Below, piece by piece: positions 1-9,734 of a DNA stretch of 64,000 bases. The number at the start of each line of letters is the position of its first letter. Position 1 is the first letter of the stretch. Below the pieces are notes generated by a model that was not told the DNA's origin, ran no database searches, and worked only from the letters and a program-made list of their open reading frames with translations. This DNA comes from Schizophyllum amplum. Lineage: Eukaryota > Basidiomycota > Agaricomycetes > Agaricales > Schizophyllaceae. The stretch spans positions 248,001 to 312,000 of the forward strand of contig VDMD01000019.1 of the NCBI GenBank assembly GCA_007026445.1. The letters run 5' to 3'. The translations under genes and the position numbers were made by a program.

Positions 1-395
1 TTGATGGCTGCCTTTTTGGGCTTTTTTGACCTTTTTCGGCTTGTCCCGCCAATCCGGCCGGACCGGCCCCTCTGCGCGTCCCTCTTCACAACCGACGATG
101 GATGTATATGTCTATAGTATATAACCATACCAATGTATGTCTGTGGCAGTCTTGGAATATGCACGAAAATCCACGAAAAATATACCCACCACGTCAGGGT
201 GATCGGCGGCGGGCTCGAACTTGCGGTCTTCGGGACATAGGCTTGTGACCTTGGAGCTTTTCTGCTTTTTTGAGCTTGTCAAGCCTAACCAGGCACGAGC
301 AGAACCGGTTCTGATAGCAGAACCACGGATAAGGGGGATAGGGCAAGGGGCGCGCGGCGGAGCCCCAACGGCCGAAGAAGGACACGAAGGCTATC
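1..395. other. Left-edge intergenic DNA
   Basis: No supported gene. The short open frames here have no recognisable protein features. Two genes could lie just outside the window, but nothing in the sequence shows it. Confidence 0.5.
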
Positions 396-2526
396 ATGCA
401 GCGTATTGCGCGACAGCAGTACGAGGGCGCGGTCGGCGGCTCGGTTGAGGGCCATAGTGGCAGCGGTGTGGACAGCGTGGCTGATGAGTACCTCAACGCC
501 TGAGAGGGTGCCAATGCGCCAGTCCCCTCGAACACTGCAGGGAGTTCGAAACCGAAGCCCGCCCCCAAGCCAGCGCCGAAGAAGACGTCCGCAGACACCG
601 CCGCGTCAAACCCTTTGGCAGCCGCAGGGAGCTCCAAACCGAAGCCTGCTGCAAAGGCAGCGCCGAAGAAGACATCTGCGGATGCCAACGGCCAGAAGAG
701 GAAGCCCGGCCCTGTGCCCGACGATGTGCGGCTGGCGGCGCGGACGCTCGGAATGAAGTACCTGGCAGATCTGTCCGCGCTTGCATTCGAAAAGCACGTA
801 CCAGTCGAAGAGCTGTTTGTGCTTGAAGGGTGGATGCATCCGGACCATTTGCGGCCCCGGGTCGAGCAGCGCTCCAACATGTTCCGAAGCTGGTATTCGG
901 CAATGCACGCTGGCGAGAATTGTAAGCAAAGTTGGGAGGCGACGCACGACGACTTGCGCTAATCCACTTCACAGTGTCAAAGCGAGAACTTCAAGAGGCG
1001 TCTGACGCAGCGTATGAGCAGAAAATGGCGGAGCTTGGCCCTGACGCAACGCCTGACGCTATCGCCGAGCACCTCAAGGAGGCGCTGATATATTCGGCCT
1101 ACATTCGTAGCGAGAAGCAGAAGAACGGCTCGAGGAATAAGAGGACCCGCCATCTCCGGCGAACTGCAGACCATTACTCCCGCATGGCGCTGGCCACTGT
1201 CCTCGAGGAGGGTATGACGCCTGTGGGGTGGATTGTCGACACACACGGGCGCATGGGCGAGTCCGCGGGGGCGGTCATGTTCGGAGGAGGGCCGGCGTTC
1301 AAGGGTATGTTGACGCACTTCAAGGATGACTTTGAGCAGGGGCTGGACTTTGTTGATCGCATACTACGGTTCGTCCTTGTACCCTTCTTTCTTTGACGCA
1401 TTGAACTTACCCTCTTGCCAGTCACAGCCAACTCACGGGGGACGGGACCATGGCGTTTGTCGAGCCTGAAAACTGCCTGTACGATCCCAAGCGAGACTGG
1501 ACAGATAAGGAGAGGAAACACCCCAACCCGGGCGACCACGCGCTGGCGCTGATTCGTCAAATGACTCGAGACGATCTCAGTAAGCTAGTTTGTCTTTGTT
1601 ACAGCTTAGGGTGCTTGCTGAATCATCACATAGCCTTAAGATCTCTTGAAGCGAAAGAGCCCTTGAGCAAGAACGGGAAACCTGGTGATATCATCCGACA
1701 ATTCCCTCGGCGGCACTTTCCCGACCTCGCTTACCGCTTGTCATTAAGGCTTGTCGGGTGGCCGGAGGCGTGGACTGACGCTATGCCCCTTGGCGACCAG
1801 TACAATTACAAGCCGAGCGGCGATGGGGTGTCAGCAAAAGCCCAAGAGCTCTTGAGGAGACGGAAGACGGCAGAGGACAGGATCAACTCTGAAGGCTTGC
1901 GCGGGGCGGAGGCGGAGGCTGTCCTCCTCGAGTGCCGTGCTCCCGCGATAGTATCCCTATCCAAGGCCGACTGCGTTGGAAAGAGCGTGGCTGAGCTGAA
2001 ACGCACTGCAGTTGTGGAAGACGAGGAGGGCAATCCTCTCATGACGTTGCGGAAGTGCTCGAACGCGTACAAACTCGACAAGGACAACGGCCAGGATACA
2101 CGGGTGAAGTGGCAGGAGTTTTGGGGTCCAGAGCGGAGGTCGGGATACGTAACTGACTCCGACGCTGATGACCAGGCTGGCAAGGCTTCAAAGAAGAAGA
2201 AATTGAGGTCGAAGGTGCAGGGAAAGCAGAGGGCTTCGACGAAGGACGATGGAGGCAGCGGCTCCGACTCCGACTCTTCTGGCAGCTCTGACAAGGCACC
2301 CCAGAAGATGGTGGAGCCACGGGTGAAGAAGGGGGAGCCAAAGTGGGTGGATGTGACAGACGACGAGGACGAGGACGAGGATGACACCGATCTGGATGAG
2401 GAGGACGAGAATGGCGATGCGCCCACGTTGCAGCAGAAGGGGAAGGGGAGGCAGAGAATTGACGAGCTAGAGGGGGATGAGGAAGATGACGATGAGAATG
2501 ATGACGATGACGAGGGCGAGTATTAG
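396..2526 (+). CDS. Hypothetical protein with acidic C-terminus, interrupted by one in-frame TGA
   Basis: Function not recognised. Four exons join in frame: 396-921, 975-1368, 1422-1579 and 1634-2526, with introns of 53, 53 and 54 bp. The last intron is a multiple of three, so its splicing is optional for the frame. The N-terminal part holds two copies of a Lys/Pro/Ala-rich stretch around SSKPKPA...APKKTSAD, then a globular part, then a Ser/Lys/Asp/Glu-rich tail ending DDDDEGEY, which suggests a nuclear protein. The frame upstream of the Lys/Pro/Ala stretch is open back to an ATG at 396 but contains a TGA at 501-503. Either the true start lies after this stop, a short intron removes it, or the gene is decaying. 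The nearby Ty3-type remnant makes a mobile-element origin possible but unproven. Confidence 0.5.
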
Positions 2527-3080
2527 AGCACGGACTCTGGTGGTGGACACTCTTTTAGACATCATATTTATCACTGGAACACCTTTAACGACCATTCATA
2601 ATCAAGTCTACACAGGATTAAGACAAAAACTGCCAGATGCCTACGCTATTAAGTCAGTCAAGTGATATTTGAGTAGTCAGACATGTTTGGTCAGACCTTG
2701 AGGGATCAGGTGTGTGTGGACTCAGTAAATTCTGGGTACATATATCGCTGGAATAATAAACTTATGGAAAAGCGGAAATGTCTATAACCAGAATTTGCTG
2801 AGCTGTCAGAACTGGTACAGATATTGCTGGGGATATAAACTTCTGGAGGGCGGAAATGTCTGGTAAACAGATTTTGCTGAGCTGGCAGAACTGTCTGGGG
2901 ATATAAATGTCTGTGCACAGACAGTTCTGCACGTCCAGAAGAAGTCTCAGACAGATCTGTGTGTAGACATTTCTACTCCTCCAGACACTTATAGTGTCTG
3001 AGAAAAAGGCTATTTAGCATACAGAAACTGTTGGAAAGTGGTAGCTAAAGGTGACTTTGTTAGCTGCCTAAGGAGTTATC
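2527..3080. other. AT-richer intergenic DNA with repeats
   Basis: No gene seen. It holds the diverged direct repeat annotated at 2742-2891, followed by many interleaved CAGACA/TGTCTG motifs to about 3000, including a palindromic TGTGCACAGACAG. Confidence 0.5.
2742..2891. repeat. Diverged tandem duplication of about 75 bp, plus a partial third copy
   Basis: Two copies (about 2742-2812 and 2820-2891) share the order ATAT-GCTGG, TAAACTT-TGGA, GCGGAAATGTCT, CAGA-TTTGCTGAGCTG and CAGAACTG. A short third copy starts near 2896 with GGGGATATAAATGTCTG. The position just left of the truncated element would suit a degenerate terminal repeat, but no matching copy was found on the other side. Confidence 0.7.
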
Positions 3081-5255
3081 GAAGGCGAAGCGGTCGTGCT
3101 TGTCACGGATCACGCCGCGCTGCAATGGGCTCGCAGTTACGAGAATACGAATCGACGCTTAGCGGCCTGGGGGGCAGTGTACGCCGCCTATCCGGGACTT
3201 CGTATCGTGCATCGACCAGGTCGCGTACATTCCAACGTAGATCCACTTTCGCGCCTACCTCGCATTCCCGATCATTGCTCGCCAGCGGACCCTCAGTCGG
3301 CAGCCATTATCCAGGATACAATGAAACGCGCCAAGGCAGAAGCAGCGGAGAATCAAAAGGCGAGTGCGCCGGCAGAGCGTGCCGTGTTCTCCGCGAGTAT
3401 CAGTCAGATGGAAGGCTGGATACCAGACGGTTACGAAGCCTTCGCGGTGCGCACTCGGGCTCGGAAAATGACGAAGGAGCGAGCAGAGTTGGAGAAGGCA
3501 GCACAGGACGCTCCGTCGCCAGTCAATACAGCGAGGTCTCGAACGGAGGAAGTAGTCGACAAGGTGGGCGCTGGTGAGGCCCGTGAACGAGCCCCGAGCC
3601 TACCTCTAGCGGACGTTCCCGAGCCCAGGGACTACTGGTCGTACCCCGCGGGAGTCTCGTCAGCCAAGGATGAGAATGACTGGGAGGAACGGCTGGACGA
3701 GCACCGCGCTCAGCTTCTACTTTCGATCGATCCTCGGTTGGTCTCGCAGTTCGTAGAAGGCTACAAGAGCGATGTCTTCTTCCGAGAGCGCTACCAGGAG
3801 AGCGCGGCCAATCCGAGCACGCTCCTTACGCCCTCCCATTACCGAAGAGGACCTGAAGGACTACTGTACTTCTTCAATGCTGATTGGGAGGTACGACTAT
3901 GCGTACCGAGTTCAATGGTCAACTTCATACTCCGCTGGGTCCACGAGTCGAGGGACGAAGCCGCGCATGGCGGACCGGAGCGCACCCTCGCGCGCCTGCG
4001 AGACGTATTCTTCTGGCCTACCTTACGATCCAATGCAGTCGAATTCGTGAGAACGTGCGACATCTGCCAGAAGATCAAGGCAGACCATACGAAGGCAATG
4101 GGAGGATTGCGCCCTGCGCACATTCCGAATCGACCGTTCGAGACCGTGACGCTCGACTTGATTACTGGGTTACCCGCGTCGGGGGAGGAGAAGTTCACCG
4201 CCATACTGGTCATCGTCGACAAGCTCACAAAATACGCGATTATTCTGCCTACCCATAACAACCTCGACCGCGAAGGGTTCGCCGCTATATTCTTCCGAGA
4301 AGTCGTCAACCGCTATGGGCTGCCACAGAAGCTGATATCTGACCGCGACTCGAGGTGGGCCACCGACTTCTGGAAATCCGTCGTGGCCCGTTACGGCGCT
4401 AAGCTAGCCCTATCGTCCTCTCACCACCCGCAAACTGATGGACAGACGGAGAACCTCAACCATACCATCGAGACGATGCTACGCGCGTACGTTGCAGGAG
4501 ATCGAGAGAGCTGGTCGACTTACTTGAGCGATATGGTGTTCGCCTACAACTCGACGAAGCATAGCTCTACTGGACAGACGCCGAACTTCTTGCTGATGGG
4601 TTTCGAGCCGACGCACTCTGCAGGACTCATGACGCCCGGCACGGACCCTACGGAGAGACCGTTCTTACCTAGCATGCAGGCCGAGGAATTCACCGAACGC
4701 ATCGAGCTTCATAGAGGCCTAGCTCGCGACGCGCTCGCCCGTGCGCAGGACGATCAAGCGCGGCAATACAACAAGCGCAGACGACCGGTGCAGGAGCTCG
4801 AGGAAGGAGACTTAGTCATGGTTAACCCACATACGATGAAGCTCGTCGACGCGCAAGGCGTAGGTGTCAAGCTCCTACAGCGTACTATCGGACCGTTCGA
4901 GGTGATTCAGAAGATCAGCCCGGTCGTCTACAGGCTACGGCTACCAGACAACTACCCCATGCACCCCGTCCTGAACCTGGAACATCTACGACGATACCGC
5001 CCGTCTCCAGCTCGCTTCGGCGATCGCACTCAACTTCCCCCTACCCGCGACATCATAGAGGCTACGGAGGAATACGAAGTCGAAGCGATACTTGGGCATA
5101 AGTTAACGCGTAGGAAAAAGGGCAACAACCGAATGTACCTAGTGCGATGGAGGAACTACGGCCCCGCCGAAGATTCATTCGTGTCAGAATATGACCTACG
5201 GAACGCCCCCGAGTTGAAGCAGGAGTATCATGCGCTGAAGAAGCTGCCACGTTGA
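3075..5255 (+). mobile_element. Ty3-type chromovirus retrotransposon, 3' half only
   Basis: The element keeps the end of RNase H, the whole integrase and a C-terminal chromodomain, the order typical of chromoviruses. No gag, protease or reverse transcriptase lies upstream: the frame is closed by a TAA a few codons before the RNase H segment. I found no primer-binding site, polypurine tract or pair of long terminal repeats. It is therefore a 5'-truncated, non-autonomous remnant. The integrase frame is intact for more than 700 codons, so the truncation is probably not ancient. Confidence 0.9.
3096..5255 (+). CDS. Chromovirus Pol fragment: RNase H C-terminus, integrase, chromodomain
   Basis: An open frame of about 720 residues. 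Residues 1-55 resemble the end of Ty3 RNase H (VTDHAALQW, then HRPGRVHSNVDPLSR). Around residues 280-330 is the H2C2 zinc-binding domain, ending in CDIC. The integrase core follows with the DDE residues visible in VTLDLITGLP, LISDRDSRW and HPQTDGQTENLN. A GPY/F-type motif (TIGPFEVIQ) precedes the chromodomain near the end (YEVEAILGHKL, then YLVRWRNYGPAEDSF), which in this family directs insertion to modified chromatin. Because RT and protease are missing, it cannot encode an autonomous element. The listed start is only where the frame becomes open; no genuine initiation codon is implied. Confidence 0.9.
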   Translation: MLVTDHAALQWARSYENTNRRLAAWGAVYAAYPGLRIVHRPGRVHSNVDPLSRLPRIPDHCSPADPQSAAIIQDTMKRAKAEAAENQKASAPAERAVFSASISQMEGWIPDGYEAFAVRTRARKMTKERAELEKAAQDAPSPVNTARSRTEEVVDKVGAGEARERAPSLPLADVPEPRDYWSYPAGVSSAKDENDWEERLDEHRAQLLLSIDPRLVSQFVEGYKSDVFFRERYQESAANPSTLLTPSHYRRGPEGLLYFFNADWEVRLCVPSSMVNFILRWVHESRDEAAHGGPERTLARLRDVFFWPTLRSNAVEFVRTCDICQKIKADHTKAMGGLRPAHIPNRPFETVTLDLITGLPASGEEKFTAILVIVDKLTKYAIILPTHNNLDREGFAAIFFREVVNRYGLPQKLISDRDSRWATDFWKSVVARYGAKLALSSSHHPQTDGQTENLNHTIETMLRAYVAGDRESWSTYLSDMVFAYNSTKHSSTGQTPNFLLMGFEPTHSAGLMTPGTDPTERPFLPSMQAEEFTERIELHRGLARDALARAQDDQARQYNKRRRPVQELEEGDLVMVNPHTMKLVDAQGVGVKLLQRTIGPFEVIQKISPVVYRLRLPDNYPMHPVLNLEHLRRYRPSPARFGDRTQLPPTRDIIEATEEYEVEAILGHKLTRRKKGNNRMYLVRWRNYGPAEDSFVSEYDLRNAPELKQEYHALKKLPR

Positions 5256-5945
5256 GAAGTGGCGTGACGAGGAGTGACCGTGGGAATCGTGGGAAGATTG
5301 GGCGATACTACGTGGCATCGATGGAAAATTTCCTTCTTCCTACCCTCACCATCTCCTTGTCGTCCGTCTGGCCTCGCCATGTTGGCTACCTCTTTCATGA
5401 ACTTCTCGTCGCCGCGACTACCCGTCTACGCTGGATTCGAGGACGAGCCGATTCTGGCCTACGGACTGCCCATCGTCCTTCCATCGGATACCGTCGTTCG
5501 CGCGTTACACGTTGTCGGAGGTGCGAATAACTCCCACATCCTATGGTCGCCCAATCACACCTCCATACCATTCAACCCCGGTCGAAGTCCGCTCCACGAG
5601 GACTGCGTTTGGCCGAGCCAGCCCACCAACGCTCGTGATCGGCGGATCGACGGCTTGTTCGGACGATTCGACGCTACGCGGTATCCGCAATACTGAGCCG
5701 AAGCCCCTATATTTTGCAAAGCACAACAGGCTCCAGCCTAGCAAACACTTTCCTTCTGGCAAGCTGTAGCCTAGCGCTGGGTAGCAGCCTCTTCTGCCCT
5801 CGTAGGCTAGGGATACAATATTGTACATTACAGGGTAAAATACACAAATATAGGGATAAATGTGTGCTGTATTCTAGGAAATCGAAAGCGGTGGAATTCC
5901 TGATCTGGAATCCCCGCTCCGTATTCCACTGATATCACCACATAC

Positions 5946-6715
5946 CTCTTTGGGCTGCCGCCGCCGCCGCCTCCACGTGCCCCTCGCGCCCATCGCTGCG
6001 CCGCCGCCCCCGCCGCCCCCGCCGCCACGTGCCCCTCGTGCTCGTCGCCGCGCTGCCGCGCCGCCACCGCGTGCCCCCCGATCGGGCTCGCGCTTGCCGC
6101 CGCCGTTCCCCGCTCCCTTGCCCGCTGCCTCCCGCCTCGCTTTTCATACGTCGCTTACGATGCGCACGACAGACCGACACCGACGCAGGCCCGCTTGGCC
6201 ACGCAAAATTTCGATCGCGCTCAGCAACGAAAATTTTTCGATCGGATGCCACGCTCCTTCCTTGCTGCCAGCTTGCTCCCTCCGGCACTGCCGTTGAATC
6301 TTCGCACGGCGCCCTCCCGTGCACAGCACCCTCACCTCCAGCATCAACATCGCCCCTCATTGCCGTGCCCACAGCGCCCTGACTGCTCCTTTCGCGCTCG
6401 CCCGATCACGCCTCTCCGCTGCCCTCCCCTCCTCCCGCGCTCGCAGCCCACCAACATTCAAAGCTCATTCCGCGCTTGATGCCCCCGTATCCCCCGCTCT
6501 CCACGCCCTCACCAGCCCTCGCAGATCCTTGTTCCTTGCGCCGGCCCGATCGCGCCGACCTGATCGCACCACGCTCCCCGCCCCCCCCCCTCCCGCACTC
6601 CTCCTCTGCCCGCGCTCACCAATAGCGCGCCGTCGCCGCCACCTCTCCTGCGCTAACTGCTATTGCCGCCGCCGCCGCTTCATGCTTTCGTGCCCTAACC
6701 CTCGCCGCTTATGAT
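5946..6715. repeat. C-rich low-complexity block
   Basis: The plus strand is dominated by CCG/CCT/CGC motifs with (GCC)n stretches. All six frames give Pro/Arg/Ala/Ser-rich shadow peptides and no codon preference stands out, so no gene is called. Confidence 0.7.
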
Positions 6716-8564
6716 CCCGCGCCGCTTATGATCCCGCACTCGCCGCCTGATTGCGCCTCGCTGCCGCCTTCTCGCGCTCGCTCCCTGTAGACCGCCCCTC
6801 AGCGTCTGTATCCCCCCTTCTTTGTGTACGATCCTTTGTGATATCCCATTGACCCAGAGTTGGACTATACATACACACCTGTATATATATAGCAATAAAT
6901 AGGAGTTCAGTACACAGTTTAGAGTGTTTTTCCAACGAGAGATGTGCCCTCGCCGTTGCCAAGAGTATGCTACCTATAATATTCCCTTAACTTGCTTGTT
7001 CGCCGCATCCCTGCATGCCGTAGAGCGTGGTTGGCACACCCAATACTTGTGCGCTCGATCTCAATGCATGAATTTTGTATCTTATATGAGTTCGAATCTT
7101 TACAAATTTTTGTATATGGAACTAGGACAGTGCTTACTACATCATACACGAGAGATATAGACCGCATTCCATGCATTTGTGTTGCAGGCGACCTTGTCGC
7201 TGCTCGGGCACTACGATCAACGATGCGCGGAAGATCGGGCCGACCTCCGAAGGGCGCTTGTCGTCGAGCTCGGCGTCGCCCGCAGGTCGAACGAAGATGA
7301 GAGAGCCCCGCGGACTGCCCGGAAATGATAGGGGGACACCATTTGTAGGGGTACATGTACTTGAGTCAGCTCTCAAATAGTTCTGTGACCCGGAAATGAC
7401 ATCGAGTATCAACGACGGCGAGATTCAACTCGAGTTGCACTTAAGGAATCATTGTGCACTCGAGGTGTGTTTGAGGTTCATGTGAGCTTCAAGGCAAAAC
7501 AGTCAAAGTTGCTATAGAGTATTACATGCCTGTAGTATACTTCCTAGGTAGTTTGGAGGTCCTTATCGTACAGGAATGTATTCTAAAGGATGGAAAGGTG
7601 TTCGAGGTGGCGCGTTCCCGCGAACCCGGTGGCCCGGCAAACATGTCGGAGTATGGGGGGCGAAACAGTCAAAGGCTAGTCGTGTTTATATATCTATATT
7701 GAATACTATACTGGAATACCGAGGATTGCCGGCAAGCGGGTGCGATGCAAAGCCCCGCCGACCTTCGCGCCACCGCACGCCCAACAGGCGCACGAGTGAC
7801 GTTATGTCACAGCTCGTCCCTTCCCTTTCACCACCATAGCCCGCCGCCAATATCCCTCGCTGTTCGTCTTTCCTCATTGCTCGCTGACCATTCGCCTTAG
7901 CAGGAGCTGTTAGGATGCCGTAGAAGGCCAGGTGCGTCCCTAAATGTCTGCATCAATGCGAGGGACTGAAAATTTTCAGCCGCCGTTTGTGTTTTCGAAC
8001 AACGCGCATCCGCGCGCCCCTCAAGATCAGCAAGCGGGTCTTATCGCCCCGTCTTCCCCCGCCCAAAGCCCCGTCTTCCCGCGCCCGCCGTCCACCGGCC
8101 CCCACCCCCACCGTCATCCGCTGGCCATTAGCGCCGTGGTCGTTTTCGAACGCCGGCACCTACGCGCATCCGCACGCGCCTCAAGACTGGCAGCGTATGC
8201 TCAAAGTTGTCAACAGGCTTCGGCCCGCCTTCGCCTTACCCCGGTGCTCCGCCATTCGCTCCCCACCGTCCATCGCCATCCTCAAGTCTCCCGCGCCAAC
8301 CGTCTTCCCACATCCACCGTAGGCCGTCCATCCACTCCCACCGTTCGCCGCATCCATCCTCCATCTGCCGCAGTCTGCGTACAGCGGGCTCATCGTGCGT
8401 AGGCACACGTCGCGCGAGCACGCAGATTACAGGCTCCACGACACCAATCGACAGCCCACCGCCGACCCCTCTCCTACTCCGACCGCCCGCCTCCCATCGT
8501 CACCACCACCACCGCTCCCCTCAACGAGCGACGCAGAGCGGAGCGTGAGCGTGTAGGCGTATGC

Positions 8565-9440
8565 CGACGCGCGCGGACGGCGAGCACTGCGGGAGCAGCG
8601 AGCAGGCGCTGCATGTGCGGCGCGGGAATTGCTGGCAGCGATGAGCGTACGCAAGCAGCGCGGCGCTAGCGTGGACGAGTACAGCGTGCAGCGCAGGATC
8701 AGAGCGCGGGAGTGGGGCGAGGAGCGGGGTAGCGAGGAACGAGGAAGAAGCACGGGGAGCTGCACGGCGGTAGCAGCGCGGAAGGCGGAGCGGCGAGAGG
8801 CGCGGGAGGTGAGCGGCGCGGGACCAGCAGCGAGGAGCGCGGCGCTAGGATTAGCGGCGAGCGCGCACCGACAGGGGTAGCGAGCAGTGCATGGCCGGCC
8901 GCGTGGGAGGCGGAGGGGGGAAGCAGGACGGGCAGCAAGCAGCGCGGGAGGATCAGGCAAGAAGCGGCGCGGGGTGGTCGAGGCGAAAGCGAATAGCGCG
9001 GGAGCGGTAGCGAGCAGCGCAGGGTGCGCACGCTCGATTGTGCCCGACGTGCACCCCGCCGCCCTGTCGATTGCCGACGGTGCGGTTCGCGAGCGGGAGC
9101 CGGCGGGGCCAGCGGCGGCGAGGGGGCGCGAGCGCAAGCGCGGGCGGGGGCGGGAGCGCGGGTGGAAGCGGGAGCGTCGGTGGGAGCGGGATCGTGGGTG
9201 GGAGCGTGGGTGGGCGCGAGCGAGGGCGCGAGCGAGGGAGGTGCGGGCAACGCGGGCGGGAGCGCGTGGGCGCATCAGCAGCAGCGCGGGCGCATCAGCA
9301 GCAGCGCGGCAGCAGCCGGGCGCATCAGCAGCGGCTCGCCGCATCAACAGCAGCCGGGCGCATCAACAGCGGCGGCGAGCGGAGCGGCGGCGGCGGCGAG
9401 GACGGGGCCGATGAGGACGGCGGCGCGAGCGGGGCCGATG
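8565..9440. repeat. G-rich low-complexity block with short GCRGCG-type repeats
   Basis: The plus strand is dominated by GGGAGCG, GCGCGGGAG and CATCAGCAGC motifs, including a short tandem array of GGGCGCATCAGCAGC at about 9266-9370. Its strand bias is opposite to that of the 5946-6715 block. The open frames on both strands are Ala/Arg/Gly/Ser-rich shadows. Confidence 0.7.
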
Positions 9441-9734
9441 AGGGCGGGGCACGTGCGTGCCGACTTGCCCCGGGATATACCGAGCTGTATCTTACTACCT
9501 ATGTTTTGTTTTTATACCCCTCATTTAGCTAGATAACAATGGAACATGTTATTTGAGCAATAAACACAGTTCTATCATCCACATATAGCCCTAGTAACTC
9601 TGGCTTGAGATGAAGCCTGTACTGCCCTAGAGCACTAGTGGGAGGTGCCTACCCTGTGGCAGGCTAGACCCAGGCAGAAGGCTTTAATTCCCCAGGGTGG
9701 AGCCTGGGCACTTCGCTAAACGATACAACCTGGG

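Larger units (their letters stand above)
5256..9719. other. Gene-poor, GC-rich low-complexity region
   Basis: No convincing gene. A 140-codon frame follows the chromovirus (5274-5696), with no recognisable domain; it may be element-derived. Two low-complexity blocks (5946-6715 and 8565-9440) are annotated separately. Between them, at about 7985-8040 and 8137-8197, a diverged repeat shares TTTTCGAAC and CGCGCATCCGC, and its frames read AHPRAPQD and AHPHAPQD. This may be a decayed Pro/His-rich coding piece. Confidence 0.5.

Noticed and set aside
194..972. Minus-strand frames over the first gene
   Set aside because: They are shadows of the Lys/Pro/Ala repeat on the plus strand, where splicing and frame continuity support the plus-strand model.
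8427..9347. A 306-codon minus-strand Arg/Ala/Ser/Pro frame
   Set aside because: Low-complexity composition over the G-rich block, with equally long frames on the opposite strand and no recognisable domain.
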